Shown: one piece after another, positions 1 through 9,831 of the stretch
Layout of the letters: each line of letters begins with the position of its first letter
Numbering within the stretch: the stretch's first letter is position 1
Source of the DNA: Parvibaculum sp.
Lineage (GTDB): Bacteria > Pseudomonadota > Alphaproteobacteria > Parvibaculales > Parvibaculaceae
DNA: 52,107 bases
Direction: 5' to 3'
NCBI GenBank assembly: GCA_030649335.1
Contig: JAUSLL010000085.1
Coordinates: 1-52,107 of the forward strand
Made by a program: the position numbers and the translations under genes
Notes under the pieces: generated by a model
Seen by the model: only the letters and a program-made list of their open reading frames with translations
Database searches by the model: none
Told to the model about the DNA's origin: nothing

Positions 1-1
1 G

Positions 2-454
2 ACCTTCCTCAAGACCGCGTTGAACTCGGTCCGCAAGGCCCGTGGCGAAGACGAGCTTGATGCCCCGCGCTTCCTCAAGCTGGTACGCGAAAAGGCCAAA
101 CCCTTGAACGTCGCCGACGATATGCTGAAGCGCGCGCTCAACGTCGGTTTTTCCGGCGGCGAGAAGAAGCGCGCGGAAATCCTGCAAATGACATTGCTCG
201 AACCCGCGCTGGCGATTCTCGACGAAACGGATTCAGGCCTCGACATCGACGCGCTGAAAGTTGTAGCCGATGGCGTCAACGCGCTGCGCTCACCCGAGCG
301 CGCAATGATTGTCATCACCCATTACCAGCGTTTGCTGGATTACATCGTGCCGGACGTTGTTCACGTTCTTTCCAAAGGGAAAATCGTGCGCACAGGCGGC
401 AAGGAACTCGCTGGCGAACTCGAACGCACCGGCTATGCCGAATTTGCGGCATAA
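2..454 (+). CDS. sufC: SufC, Fe-S assembly ATPase (5' end missing)
   Basis: ABC-type ATPase of the SufBCD scaffold, which builds iron-sulfur clusters in the cytoplasm. Only the C-terminal 150 residues are present; the reading frame is open from base 2, so the gene begins upstream of the window. Visible are the ABC signature FSGGEKKR, the Walker B stretch LAILDETDSGLD with its D-loop, and the H-loop histidine in VITHYQ. The Walker A motif is outside the window. The protein ends 10 bases before sufD, and sufD, sufS, sufT and sufA follow in the same direction, which confirms the assignment over other ABC ATPases. sufB is expected just upstream. Confidence 0.96.
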   Translation, partial: TFLKTALNSVRKARGEDELDAPRFLKLVREKAKPLNVADDMLKRALNVGFSGGEKKRAEILQMTLLEPALAILDETDSGLDIDALKVVADGVNALRSPERAMIVITHYQRLLDYIVPDVVHVLSKGKIVRTGGKELAGELERTGYAEFAA

Positions 455-464
455 GGACGAATTG

Positions 465-1781
465 ATGAGCGAAGCTGCCAAAACATTTATCGAGACCTAC
501 CAGCACCAGCGCGATGCACTGGCCGCCGCCGGTCCTGATTGGCTGCGCGCCGCACGTGACGCGGCGATGGATGCCTTTGCGCAAGCGGGTCTGCCGCACC
601 GTCGCATGGAAGATTGGCGCTACACGGATCTCGCCCGCCTGCTGGAAAAAGCGACGCTGACGCCTGTGCCTTTGCACAGCGGTTCCGTCGCGCTACCCGC
701 TGATCGTCATTCCTTCAGCATGTTCAATGCCATCGACCGCCACGTCATCGTCTTTGTTGATGGTCTGTTGCGCGCCGATCTGTCGGATATCCCCTCAGGC
801 GTGAGCTTCGCGCCGCTCGGCGACGTGCTCGGTGCCGGTTGGACCAAGGCGTTGATCGAAGCGCCGGTCAACAAGGCTCAAGCGACAAACGTGTTGGCGC
901 TCAATCTGGGTCTGATGAGCGGTGGTTTCGGTCTGCATCTCGCGGTGGGTCAGAAACTCGCCAAACCTTTGCACCTTGTCCATCTCGCACTTGGCGACGG
1001 CGCATCGCATTCGCGCAATCTCATCCGCCTCGACGATGGCGCGGAAGCAACGATTTACGAGACTTGCGTGAGCGCAGGAGCGACAAACTACTTTGCTGAC
1101 GCCGTGACCAATGTGTCATTGGGCGAGGGCGCACGGCTCACGCTGGTTAAAGTTCAGGATGAAGCCGCAGGCGGCATCCATCTCGCCACGCTGAGCGCAC
1201 AGCTTTATGCACGGTCCTATCTCTCTGCTTTCACAATGACATTGGGCGCGGGCCTGTCGCGCTGCCAGAACTTTGTGCGCTTTGAAGGCGAGGGTGCGGA
1301 AGCCCACGTCAACGGCGCGACCGCTTTGCGCGGGCGTCAGCAGGGTGACCAGTTCTGCGTCACCGATCATGCTGTGCCCCACTGCACCAGCGCGACTTTG
1401 TTCCGCACCGTGCTTGACGACGCCGCCACCGGCGTCTTCCAAGGCAAGGTCATCGTGCGTCCCCACGCGCAGAAAACCGACGGCCGCCAGATGAGCAACG
1501 CACTTATTCTGTCGCGTGACGCGGCGATGAACGCTAAGCCCGAGCTTGAAATCTATGCTGACGATGTGCAATGCGCCCACGGCAGCACCATTGGCGAGTT
1601 GAACCGCGAAGCTCTATTTTATCTGCGCTCACGCGGCATCGATGAGCAATCGGCGCGCCAACTGCTGATTTCCGCGTTTTTGGACGAAGCCTTCGAAACC
1701 GTACCCGACGAAGCCGCACGCGAAGGTTTGCGCGGGCTTGCCGCCGATTGGTTCCGCTTGAGTGAAAAGGAGAGCGCATGA
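465..1781 (+). CDS. sufD: SufD, Fe-S cluster scaffold subunit
   Basis: Scaffold subunit that pairs with SufB and SufC for de novo Fe-S assembly. The 438-residue product has the SufB/D core over its C-terminal half, with the conserved region from QGDQFCVTDHAV to VQCAHGSTIGELN. Cys370 and His372 in CAHG correspond to the conserved C-x-H of SufD proteins. The ATG at 465 was chosen because AAGGA lies about 8 bases upstream and the protein begins MSEAAKTF; the same frame is open further upstream inside sufC but has no ribosome site there. The stop overlaps the sufS start by four bases (ATGA). Confidence 0.95.
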   Translation: MSEAAKTFIETYQHQRDALAAAGPDWLRAARDAAMDAFAQAGLPHRRMEDWRYTDLARLLEKATLTPVPLHSGSVALPADRHSFSMFNAIDRHVIVFVDGLLRADLSDIPSGVSFAPLGDVLGAGWTKALIEAPVNKAQATNVLALNLGLMSGGFGLHLAVGQKLAKPLHLVHLALGDGASHSRNLIRLDDGAEATIYETCVSAGATNYFADAVTNVSLGEGARLTLVKVQDEAAGGIHLATLSAQLYARSYLSAFTMTLGAGLSRCQNFVRFEGEGAEAHVNGATALRGRQQGDQFCVTDHAVPHCTSATLFRTVLDDAATGVFQGKVIVRPHAQKTDGRQMSNALILSRDAAMNAKPELEIYADDVQCAHGSTIGELNREALFYLRSRGIDEQSARQLLISAFLDEAFETVPDEAAREGLRGLAADWFRLSEKESA

Positions 1782-3025
1782 CAATCGCGCCGAAAATCTC
1801 CAACCTGCCTTATGACGTCGAGGCCATCCGCGCGGATTTCCCCATCCTCAAGCGCGAAGTCTATGGCAAGCCTTTGGTCTATCTCGACAATGGCGCCTCG
1901 GCCCAGAAGCCGCAGGTCGTCATCGACGCCATGCGGCAATCGCTTGAGCATGAATATGCCAATGTGCACCGCGGTCTTCATTATTTGTCGAACACGGCCA
2001 CGCAATCCTTTGAGGACGCCCGCGAAAAAGCCCGTGCCTTCCTCAATGCGCCCACAACTGATGAAGTTATCTTCACCAGCGGCTCGACCGATGCGCTGAA
2101 CCTTGTCGCCTCAAGCTTCGTCGCGCCGATGATCGAGCCGGGTGACGAGATCATCCTGTCGGTCATGGAACATCATTCCAACATTGTCCCCTGGCATTTC
2201 CTGCGGGAACGTCAGGGTGCGGTGCTGAAATGGGTGCCGGTGACGGATGCGGGTGACCTCGACATGGACGCCTATGCCAAATTGCTCGGGCCCCGCACCA
2301 AGGTTGTGGCGATCACGCACATGTCCAATGTGCTTGGCACCGTGACGCCGCTCAAAGAGATCATCCGCCTCGCGCATGAGAAGAATATCCCCGTTGTCGT
2401 GGATGGTTCGCAGAGTGCAGTCCATCTTGAGGTGGACGTTCAGGCTCTGGATGTGGATTTCTATGCCGTAACGGGCCACAAGATTTACGGCCCGACCGGC
2501 ATCGGTGTCCTTTATGGCAAGAAGCATCTGCTCGCAGGCATGCGCCCATACCGTGGCGGCGGCGAGATGATCCGCGAAGTCTCGATGGATAATGTGACTT
2601 ATGCGAGCGCCCCGCATCGCTTTGAAGCCGGAACGCCCGCTATTGTCGAAGCCATCGGCCTCGGCGCGGCGCTCGACTATGTGCGCAGCATCGGCCGCGA
2701 CCGTATCGCCGTGCATGAGGATAACTTGCTCACCTATGCGACCGCCAAAATGTCGGAAATCGAAGATCTGCGCATCATCGGCACGTCGCAGACCAAAGGT
2801 GGCATTATCTCATTCACGATGGGTCAGGCTCACGCACATGACATCGCCACCATCATCGACCGTGCGGGTGTCGCGGTGCGTGCCGGGCACCATTGCGCCC
2901 AGCCGTTGATGGATCGCTTCGGCGTCACCGCCACCACGCGGGCGTCCTTCGCCATGTACACGACACACGAAGACATCGACCGTCTGGTCGCGGCGTTGCT
3001 CGACGCCCGCAAGTTTTTTATCTGA
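1778..3025 (+). CDS. sufS: SufS, group II cysteine desulfurase
   Basis: PLP enzyme that takes sulfur from L-cysteine as a persulfide and passes it to the SUF scaffold. The 415-residue length fits the family. Lys235 in TGHKIYGPTG is the expected PLP Schiff-base lysine and Cys373 in RAGHHCAQP the persulfide cysteine. The PLP-binding segment reads DGSQSAVH where DGAQAVPH is commoner, a mild change. The start overlaps the sufD stop (ATGA), so translation is probably coupled. The sulfur acceptor SufE or SufU is not encoded in this window. Confidence 0.96.
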   Translation: MTIAPKISNLPYDVEAIRADFPILKREVYGKPLVYLDNGASAQKPQVVIDAMRQSLEHEYANVHRGLHYLSNTATQSFEDAREKARAFLNAPTTDEVIFTSGSTDALNLVASSFVAPMIEPGDEIILSVMEHHSNIVPWHFLRERQGAVLKWVPVTDAGDLDMDAYAKLLGPRTKVVAITHMSNVLGTVTPLKEIIRLAHEKNIPVVVDGSQSAVHLEVDVQALDVDFYAVTGHKIYGPTGIGVLYGKKHLLAGMRPYRGGGEMIREVSMDNVTYASAPHRFEAGTPAIVEAIGLGAALDYVRSIGRDRIAVHEDNLLTYATAKMSEIEDLRIIGTSQTKGGIISFTMGQAHAHDIATIIDRAGVAVRAGHHCAQPLMDRFGVTATTRASFAMYTTHEDIDRLVAALLDARKFFI

Positions 3026-3033
3026 GGTTGCCC

Positions 3034-3417
3034 ATGTCAGAAGACACAAACCTGAACGAAGTGCCGGTGGAAGATGCCGACCTGAAAGTGTCCGCCATTC
3101 CGTCGGAGGAGCTGGCGGCGCTGACCGACGACATTGTGGCGGCGATGAAGTCTGTTTATGACCCGGAAATTCCCGTGGACATCTACGAGCTGGGCCTGAT
3201 TTACAAAGTTGATGTGTCGGACGACCGCGACATTGAAATCCTGATGACGCTGACGGCGCCGGGTTGCCCTGTGGCGGGGACAATGCCCGAAATGGTGGCT
3301 GACGCCGTGCGTTCTGTGGATGGTGTCGGTGACGTGAACGTCACGCTGACCTTTGATCCGCCTTGGGACCAGAGCCTGATGTCGGACGAGGCGCGTCTCG
3401 CGCTCAATATGTATTGA
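3034..3417 (+). CDS. sufT: SufT, MIP18/DUF59-family Fe-S maturation protein
   Basis: A 127-residue protein of the DUF59 (MIP18/PaaD) family, whose SufT members help mature Fe-S proteins when cluster demand is high. The family core DPEIPVDIYELGLIY is at residues 43-57, the conserved cysteine is Cys78 in TAPGCPVAG, and DPPWDQ follows near the C terminus. The ATG at 3034, 9 bases after the sufS stop, gives the compact protein; a longer in-frame extension would run inside sufS. The acidic N-terminal 35 residues are poorly conserved in this family. Its position between sufS and sufA supports the name. Confidence 0.9.
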   Translation: MSEDTNLNEVPVEDADLKVSAIPSEELAALTDDIVAAMKSVYDPEIPVDIYELGLIYKVDVSDDRDIEILMTLTAPGCPVAGTMPEMVADAVRSVDGVGDVNVTLTFDPPWDQSLMSDEARLALNMY

Positions 3418-3470
3418 TGACTTGAACGGATGAGGCGCAAGGGCCATCTTTAAGGCTTAAGGAACGAAAC

Positions 3471-3830
3471 ATGGCAAGACAGCTTCCCAAAGCGATCCGA
3501 CTGACCGACAAGGCCGCAGACCATGTGCGCGATATCATGGCGCAGTCGGACGGCAAATATATCGGCTTGCGCGTCGGCGTAAAAAACGGCGGCTGCGCGG
3601 GCATGGAATATACGATGGAATATGCTGAAGGCCGCAATCCGCTTGACGAAGTTGTCGAGGATAAGGGTGTGACAATCCTGATTGATCCCAAGGCGATCCT
3701 GTTTCTGATCGGCACCGAGATGGATTATCAGACCGAGAAATTCTCGGCGGGGTTCAAGTTCAACAACCCGAACCAGACGGATGCCTGTGGCTGCGGCGAA
3801 AGCGTGACACTGACGCCCGCACAGCTCTGA
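3471..3830 (+). CDS. sufA: SufA/ErpA-type A-type Fe-S carrier
   Basis: A-type carrier that accepts assembled clusters from SufBCD and delivers them to apoproteins. The 119 residues include the three expected ligands: Cys42 in GGCAG and Cys106/Cys108 in ACGCGES. It is the last gene of the operon, preceded by a 53-base gap with an AAGGA-like ribosome site. SufA, IscA and ErpA cannot be separated by sequence alone; the name rests on operon position. A convergent kinase gene ends 18 bases downstream. Confidence 0.93.
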   Translation: MARQLPKAIRLTDKAADHVRDIMAQSDGKYIGLRVGVKNGGCAGMEYTMEYAEGRNPLDEVVEDKGVTILIDPKAILFLIGTEMDYQTEKFSAGFKFNNPNQTDACGCGESVTLTPAQL

Positions 3831-3848
3831 GCAAGCGGCTTAACGCCG

Positions 3849-5339
3849 TCAGGCCAGCGCATTCCATTTTATATCGCCCGCAGCATCTGGCGCCACAAAG
3901 CGGCTCTTAGGGAATGTGGCGATGGCATTCGTGCCTTGTCCCACTTCGCTTTCAAGTTCGATAGTGCCGCCATGCAGGCTCATGATCTTGCGGACCAGCG
4001 GCAAGCCGAGGCCAGTGCCCTGATGGGTACGGGACATGGCATTTTCGACCTGCACGAAGGGTTCGAAGATGCGTTCAACATCGTCGCGCTTGATGCCGAT
4101 GCCTGTGTCTTTGACGGTGAGACCGAAGTTACCCTGTGCGTCGATACCAATTTCGATCCAGACGCGGCCGCCTTCGGGCGTGAACTTCAGAGCATTTGAC
4201 GTAAGGTTGATGGCCACCTGATTGAACAGGCGCGGGTCGGCGATGATCCACGGAATGTCGCCACGCACACGGAAAGTAAGATCGACACCGATCTCGGCAG
4301 CGCGCAGTCGGAACATCTGCATCGAACGGTTGAGTGCGTCCACCGGATCAATCGGCTCTTCCTCAAGCGACAGCTTGCCGGCCTCAGCCTTTGAAATGTC
4401 GAGAATGTCGTTGATGATGCTCAGGAGATGCGTGCCGCTGGAGCGGATATCACCGGCATAATCGGCGTATTTTTCCTGACCCACGGGACCGAACATCTCA
4501 TTGGCGATGATTTCTGAAAATCCGATAATGGCGTTGAGCGGCGTCCGCAACTCATGGCTCATGATCGCGAGGAAGTCGTTCTTGGCGCGGTTGGCGGCTT
4601 CCGAACGGCTCAGCAGGCGTTCCGACCGGCGTTGCTCGATGCGCAGTTTTTCCTTATCCACGAAACCGCGGCGCAACTGATATTCCTGGATGTAATTGAC
4701 AAAGACGCTGACGCCGATGGCAAAGCACATGAACGCATTATTGTTGAGCAGAATGTCAGCGGGCACGGGGTTGATAAAGGTCACCACAAGCTCGTAGCAG
4801 ACCAGCACCAGCAACGACATGAACGTCGAATGCATGTAGCCGAGCCGCCACAGGCAGTTGTTGTAGCCGATGATGATGATAATGCCGGCGTAATAGAGGT
4901 GATTACCCGGCGAAGTTGCAAGGGCGCACATGGCGACCACGCCTAGGCTGGGCAAAGCCAGCGACAGCGCAAGCAGCCCCTGCAGACGATAGGTGAATAT
5001 CGGCGCATAAGAAAAAGCGACGATGGCCATAAGCAAGGGACCAACAATGCCGAAGCGGATGATCCAAGCCTCGAAGGTGATTTCGGGAATGATGTAAGGA
5101 TCAAGCAACGCATAGAGCGCGAAGATCAACGCGCCGCCGGCAATTGAAAACCGGGTGAGGGCAATGTTCTGAGAGAAATTGCCGATCTGAAAATAGTCTT
5201 CAATGGCGGGATCGCGGAACCGGAGCGTGGACAAATTAATGCCGAAATTAGGCGCGCGATCAAATACGGTTTCACCCGCAGCTGACACACCGTCCCGCGC
5301 GCCTTTGTAGTTTGCACTGACCTCGCCTTGGCCCAACAT
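3849..5339 (-). CDS. Membrane sensor histidine kinase
   Basis: Hybrid-free histidine kinase of 496 residues. Several hydrophobic segments lie between about residues 60 and 215, giving a multi-pass membrane sensor with little periplasmic sequence. A coiled linker follows, then the dimerisation domain with the H box SHELRTPLNAIIGFSEI (phospho-accepting His about 262). The ATPase domain shows an N box (NLTSNALKFTPEGG), G1 (DTGIGI), F box (FEPFVQVE) and G2 (GTGLGLPLV). There is no receiver domain and no neighbouring response regulator, so the partner is elsewhere. Start: ATG at 5339; an in-frame TTG at 5360 is also possible. The signal sensed is unknown. Confidence 0.85.
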   Translation of the reverse strand: MLGQGEVSANYKGARDGVSAAGETVFDRAPNFGINLSTLRFRDPAIEDYFQIGNFSQNIALTRFSIAGGALIFALYALLDPYIIPEITFEAWIIRFGIVGPLLMAIVAFSYAPIFTYRLQGLLALSLALPSLGVVAMCALATSPGNHLYYAGIIIIIGYNNCLWRLGYMHSTFMSLLVLVCYELVVTFINPVPADILLNNNAFMCFAIGVSVFVNYIQEYQLRRGFVDKEKLRIEQRRSERLLSRSEAANRAKNDFLAIMSHELRTPLNAIIGFSEIIANEMFGPVGQEKYADYAGDIRSSGTHLLSIINDILDISKAEAGKLSLEEEPIDPVDALNRSMQMFRLRAAEIGVDLTFRVRGDIPWIIADPRLFNQVAINLTSNALKFTPEGGRVWIEIGIDAQGNFGLTVKDTGIGIKRDDVERIFEPFVQVENAMSRTHQGTGLGLPLVRKIMSLHGGTIELESEVGQGTNAIATFPKSRFVAPDAAGDIKWNALA

Positions 5340-5465
5340 CAAGCTTCTTGCTTCCGTCAATTCAGTTAGGTCTGCGAGTACTTTCTCGCCCCTGCCATTG
5401 ATATGACAAAAACGTCTAACACGAGGTTAAGCAGGATTTACCTTTCGGTAACAATGAGCGCCGGA

Positions 5466-6269
5466 TTAGGCCGTCCACATGAAAAAACCGGCTAGCAGTG
5501 TGCCGAAAATGATGCGGTACCAACCAAAAATGGCAAAGCCGTGATGGCTGACAAATTCGACGAGCCAACGCACGACGAAAATGGCGGATATGAAAGCCGC
5601 TATAAACCCGACGGCGATGACGGCGCTGTCATCAAGGTTCAGTAGATCTCGGGCCTTCCAGAGGTCGAGGGCCGTTGCCCCGAGCATGGTGGGGATGGCA
5701 AGAAAGAATGAAAATTCGGCGGCCGTTTTACGCTCAACGCCGAGCATGACCGCGCCAAGAATAGTGGCACCTGAACGCGACACCCCGGGGACCATGGCGA
5801 GGCACTGAAATAGTCCAATTTGGAATGAAGTCAGCGGCGTCAGATTTTCGACATCAACGACGCGGGTCTCGGGTTTCCACTTTTCGATGAGCAATATCGC
5901 GATGCCACCGAGTACCAGAGAAACGCAGACGATCATCGGGGAGAAGAGCATCTTGATGAAATCGTGGAGCAGCAATCCGAGAACAGCAGAAGGGATGAAG
6001 GCGATGATAACCGCCAAAGCAAAATGCCTCGCTGCCGGATCGCTGGTGAGCCCGAATGCGACGCCGAGCAGCTTGCGCGCATAAAGAACGCAGATGGCGA
6101 GAATGGCACCAAGCTGGATCACAACTTCGAACACATTGGCCGTTGAGCCCTCAAAGCCGATGAGCTGGCCCGCGATGATCAGATGACCGGTTGAAGATAT
6201 TGGAAGGAATTCCGTAACACCTTCCACAACGCCGAGAAAGATGGCCTGAAACAACACGAAGAAAGTCAT
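5466..6269 (-). CDS. uppP: Undecaprenyl-diphosphatase UppP/BacA
   Basis: Integral membrane phosphatase that recycles undecaprenyl diphosphate to the monophosphate carrier for peptidoglycan and other envelope polymers; overproduction gives bacitracin resistance. The 267-residue protein has both family signatures: GVVEGVTEFLPISSTGHL near residues 13-30 and PGVSRSGATI at 161-170, with Arg165 in the active site, plus about eight hydrophobic helices. The ATG at 6269 gives the usual N terminus MTFFVLFQAI; a 16-codon extension upstream has no ribosome site. It is divergent from the surface-antigen gene. Confidence 0.95.
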   Translation of the reverse strand: MTFFVLFQAIFLGVVEGVTEFLPISSTGHLIIAGQLIGFEGSTANVFEVVIQLGAILAICVLYARKLLGVAFGLTSDPAARHFALAVIIAFIPSAVLGLLLHDFIKMLFSPMIVCVSLVLGGIAILLIEKWKPETRVVDVENLTPLTSFQIGLFQCLAMVPGVSRSGATILGAVMLGVERKTAAEFSFFLAIPTMLGATALDLWKARDLLNLDDSAVIAVGFIAAFISAIFVVRWLVEFVSHHGFAIFGWYRIIFGTLLAGFFMWTA

Positions 6270-6465
6270 GAGAATCGCTCTGGTCAATGCGTGGTGACAG
6301 GACCTTATCACGGTCAAAAACCAGAATTATGGCGAAGTCCGGTTCACCGCGAAGGGGTGGAGAAGGAAACGGTTCATCTTGGGTTCAGCTTGGCAGTGAG
6401 ATTATGCCATCTACCGGATTTTGATTGGGGCATCGCGTCCGGGGTCAAACAGGAGATGGCCAATC

Positions 6466-7677
6466 GTGAAAACCTTCAATTCAATATCAATCGGATCACT
6501 CAAGACTGTTGGATTGGCAGCGGCGCTCGTTTTGGGTTCCGCGGGCCTCATGTCATCAACGGTGCTTGCAGCAGACCGCGGACAGGATCGTTCTGATCAG
6601 AACAGTCAACGCGGCATGCAACGTGGCGGAATGTCCGGGTCGCAGCAACAGGATCGACAACAGGATCGGCGCGAACAGCGGCAGGAGCAACGCCAAGAGC
6701 AACGCCAGGAGCAACGTCAGGCGGCTCAACCCCAGCGTCAGGAACAGCGCCAAGAGCAACGTCAGGAACGACGTCAAGAACAGAGACAGGCGCAGCCGCA
6801 ACGTCAGGAACAGCGGCAGGACCGGCGTCAGGCGCAAAATCAGGACGGACGCAATCAGCGTCAGGATCAGAGACAAGACCAGCGTCAGGGCCAGAGACAA
6901 GATCGCCGTGACGACGGACAGCAGCAGCGTGCGCAGCGCGAACAGGCTCAGCGCGCGCAATATCAGCAGCAACAGCGTCAGCAGCAGCAAAGCCAGCGTC
7001 AAATTGACCGCAGGGATGATCGCCGCGATGCACGTCAGGATGCCCGGCAACATGATCGTCGTGACGTGCGTCAGGCGCAGCACCATGGTTCATCGCGTCA
7101 CGCTGCGCGGGGTCCGCGCTGGGATCACTGGCGTACGCGCCATTATGTGAGCGCGCCGCGTTACACATGGGGCTATGATCGTCGTTCGCGCCCGTGGTTC
7201 GACTATAACCGCGTCACTTACATTTCGATCTACCGCCCGACATATATCGTGCCGACCTATGGCTACGGCGGCTACGGTGCGAACTACTACGGCTATGCTG
7301 GCTGCAACCGTGATGTGGTCGGTGCCGTGCTCGGCGGTGTGGCAGGCGGATTGATCGGTGCGCATAACGGCGGCGGTCGTGCGACGCTCGGCGGTGCCAT
7401 CATCGGTGCCATTCTCGGTGGCACACTCGGACGTGCCGTCGATCTCAGTGATCAGGCTTGCTACGGACAGGTGCTCGAATATGCCCCGTCAAACCAGCCG
7501 GTCTATTGGGAAAGCGATGGCGGCCAGTATCAGGTGACACCGATGCGTACCTACCAGTCGAACAGCGGTCAGTATTGCCGCGAATATCAGACCTATATCT
7601 ATATCGATGGTCGTGAAGAACAGGCTTATGGCACAGCATGCCGTCAGCCGGATGGTGCCTGGCGCTCAATGAGCTAG
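6466..7677 (+). CDS. Secreted Gln/Arg-rich protein with glycine zipper and surface-antigen domain
   Basis: A 403-residue exported protein of three parts. Residues 1-36 are a signal peptide ending near VLAA. Residues 37-215 are almost entirely Gln, Arg and Asp, built from tandem QRQEQ-like units. The C-terminal part is rich in Tyr and Arg, then carries a glycine zipper (about 285-325, GAVLGGVAGGLIG type) and a Cys-containing tail like the RT0821/Lpp0805 (17-kDa surface antigen) family. The GTG start at 6466 is chosen because AGGAGA lies 9 bases upstream and it opens directly into a good signal peptide. Likely in the periplasm or attached to the outer membrane; function unknown. The Gln/Arg block is the odd part. 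Confidence 0.82.
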   Translation: MKTFNSISIGSLKTVGLAAALVLGSAGLMSSTVLAADRGQDRSDQNSQRGMQRGGMSGSQQQDRQQDRREQRQEQRQEQRQEQRQAAQPQRQEQRQEQRQERRQEQRQAQPQRQEQRQDRRQAQNQDGRNQRQDQRQDQRQGQRQDRRDDGQQQRAQREQAQRAQYQQQQRQQQQSQRQIDRRDDRRDARQDARQHDRRDVRQAQHHGSSRHAARGPRWDHWRTRHYVSAPRYTWGYDRRSRPWFDYNRVTYISIYRPTYIVPTYGYGGYGANYYGYAGCNRDVVGAVLGGVAGGLIGAHNGGGRATLGGAIIGAILGGTLGRAVDLSDQACYGQVLEYAPSNQPVYWESDGGQYQVTPMRTYQSNSGQYCREYQTYIYIDGREEQAYGTACRQPDGAWRSMS

Positions 7678-7750
7678 CGCGGCGGGTGCGAGCAGAAAGT
7701 CGCGCTCCGCTGCGTTCCTTGATGCGGTGTAAATGATAAGAGCGTGATGC

Positions 7751-7785
7751 GGCGGTCCGAGGGGGTTCTCGGACCGCCGTTTTTT
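7751..7785 (+). terminator. Rho-independent terminator
   Basis: Perfect 11-bp stem (GGCGGTCCGAG at 7751-7761 with CTCGGACCGCC at 7768-7778), a 6-base loop, then a run of T from 7780 to 7785. It lies 74 bases after the surface-antigen gene and ends just before the convergent ilvD stop. The opposite strand lacks a T tract, so it acts on rightward transcription. Confidence 0.85.
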
Positions 7786-7792
7786 GTGCGGA

Positions 7793-9658
7793 TTATTTGT
7801 GGCCGCGCTTGTGCAAGCCGGCCAGCTGCGAGACGTCACGCACAGCGCCGCGCGCGGCGCTCGTCGACATGGCGGCATAGGCCTGAAGGGCAGGCGACAC
7901 GCGACGCTTGCGTACTTCCTTGGGCATCCATCCGTCTTTGTCAGCCTGCTCGCGACGCGCGGCCAGCACATCATCGCCAACGGCCAGATGAATCTTGCGC
8001 TGGGGAATGTCGATCTCAATGAGGTCGCCCGTTTCAACGAGACCGATCAGGCCGCCTTCGGCAGCTTCCGGCGAGACATGGCCGATGGAAAGGCCCGATG
8101 TGCCGCCCGAGAAACGCCCGTCGGTGATGAGAGCACAGGCTTTGCCGAGACCCTTCGACTTGATGTAGCTCGTCGGGTAGAGCATTTCCTGCATACCGGG
8201 TCCGCCGCGCGGTCCTTCATAGCGAATGACAACGACTTCGCCGGCTTTCACTTCGCCGTTGAGAATGCCGAGGACGGAACTGTCCTGACTTTCATAAACG
8301 CGCGCTTTGCCGGAAAACACGAGCACCGACGCATCGACGCCAGCCGTCTTCACGATGCAGCCATCCTCAGCAATATTGCCATAGAGGACAGCAAGCCCGC
8401 CGTCTTTGGAATAGGCGTGCTCAATATCGCGGATAACGCCGTTGCTGCGGTCGAGATCAAGCTCGGGATAGCGCCGCGACTGGGAGAAAGCTTCCGTGGT
8501 GCGGACGCCGCCGGGGGCCGCGCGGAAAAATTCATGCGCGTGATTGCTTTTGGAACGGCCGATGTCCCAATGGTCGATGGCCTCGCCCATTGTCGGACTA
8601 TGGATCGTCGCCGCGTCGCGATGAATGAGGCCGCCATGATCAAGCTCGCCCAGAATGGCGAATACGCCACCGGCGCGGTGAACGTCTTCCATGTGAACAT
8701 CGTTGCGCGCGGGCGCGATCTTGGACAGGTTCGGCACACGATGGGACAGGCGGTCGATGTCCTTCATTGTGAAGGGCACTTCGCCTTCATGGGCGGCGGC
8801 GAGAAGATGCAGGACCGTGTTGGTTGAACCGCCCATCGCAATGTCGAGCGACATGGCGTTTTCGAAAGCGTCAAAGTTCGCGATATTCCGTGGCAACACG
8901 CCTTCGTCATCGGTTTCATAGTAGCGGCGCGTGATTTCGACGATCAGGCGTCCGGCCTCAAGGAACAGTTCCTTACGGTCTGAATGGGTGGCGAGCGTTG
9001 AGCCGTTGCCGGGCAGGGAAAGACCCAGCGCTTCGGTGAGGCAGTTCATCGAATTGGCGGTGAACATACCGGAGCACGAGCCGCAGGTCGGGCAGGCCGA
9101 GCGTTCGACGACGGCGACTTCTTCATCTGAAATTTTGTCATCGGCAGCCGCCACCATCGCGTCGATCAGGTCGACGGCGCGGGTTTCGTCTTCCCATACC
9201 ACTTTGCCTGCTTCCATCGGACCGCCGGACACGAAGACCACGGGAATATTGAGGCGCATGGCGGCCATCAGCATGCCGGGTGTGATCTTGTCGCAATTGG
9301 AAATGCAGACGAGCGCGTCGGCGCAATGCGCGTTGACCATATACTCGACGCTATCGGCAATGAGATCGCGTGAGGGCAGGCTGTAAAGCATGCCGTCATG
9401 GCCCATGGCGATGCCGTCATCGACCGCGATCGTGTTGAATTCCTTGGCGACGCCGCCCGCTTTCTCAATCTCACGCGCGACGAGCTGGCCCATGTCTTTC
9501 AGATGTACGTGACCGGGCACAAACTGCGTGAAGGAATTGGACACGGCAATGATCGGTTTGCCGAAGTCGCTGTCTTTCATCCCGGTGGCGCGCCAGAGGC
9601 CGCGGGCACCGGCCATATTGCGGCCATGAGTGGTCGTGCGTGAACGATAGGGAGGCAC
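7793..9658 (-). CDS. ilvD: Dihydroxy-acid dehydratase IlvD
   Basis: Fe-S enzyme of branched-chain amino-acid synthesis; it dehydrates 2,3-dihydroxy acids to the 2-keto acid precursors of valine, isoleucine and leucine. The 621-residue protein matches the E. coli-type enzyme along its whole length: [15 protein letters not shown] at the N terminus, Cys122 in [10 protein letters not shown], Cys192/Cys195 in [10 protein letters not shown] and GRFSGGTSG near the end. The GTG at 9658 was chosen because it puts the protein start ([11 protein letters not shown]) where the family begins and has AAAGGA 8 bases upstream; an ATG 11 codons earlier has no such site. It stands alone, not with other ilv genes. 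Confidence 0.96.
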   Translation of the reverse strand: MPPYRSRTTTHGRNMAGARGLWRATGMKDSDFGKPIIAVSNSFTQFVPGHVHLKDMGQLVAREIEKAGGVAKEFNTIAVDDGIAMGHDGMLYSLPSRDLIADSVEYMVNAHCADALVCISNCDKITPGMLMAAMRLNIPVVFVSGGPMEAGKVVWEDETRAVDLIDAMVAAADDKISDEEVAVVERSACPTCGSCSGMFTANSMNCLTEALGLSLPGNGSTLATHSDRKELFLEAGRLIVEITRRYYETDDEGVLPRNIANFDAFENAMSLDIAMGGSTNTVLHLLAAAHEGEVPFTMKDIDRLSHRVPNLSKIAPARNDVHMEDVHRAGGVFAILGELDHGGLIHRDAATIHSPTMGEAIDHWDIGRSKSNHAHEFFRAAPGGVRTTEAFSQSRRYPELDLDRSNGVIRDIEHAYSKDGGLAVLYGNIAEDGCIVKTAGVDASVLVFSGKARVYESQDSSVLGILNGEVKAGEVVVIRYEGPRGGPGMQEMLYPTSYIKSKGLGKACALITDGRFSGGTSGLSIGHVSPEAAEGGLIGLVETGDLIEIDIPQRKIHLAVGDDVLAARREQADKDGWMPKEVRKRRVSPALQAYAAMSTSAARGAVRDVSQLAGLHKRGHK

Positions 9659-9831
9659 TTTGAGTATCCTTTCGGAAGGCGAATTCTGCACCGCTTATAC
9701 AGGGAGCGATGCGGGTATTTCTATCTGTGCGGAAGCCAACAGACAAATACCACAAAAACATGCGCGCGGGGAGGTCTTAGTCCCCTGTTCTCAAAGGGTT
9801 ATTCCACCAAAATTCCGCCATCTGCCGGTAA

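Noticed and set aside
6548-7168. Two long minus-strand frames (206 and 176 codons) opposite the Gln/Arg block
   Set aside because: Both are low-complexity mirrors of CAG/CGT repeats, not genes.
7784-8827. 347-codon plus-strand open frame opposite ilvD
   Set aside because: ilvD is certain on the other strand; the product shows no family.
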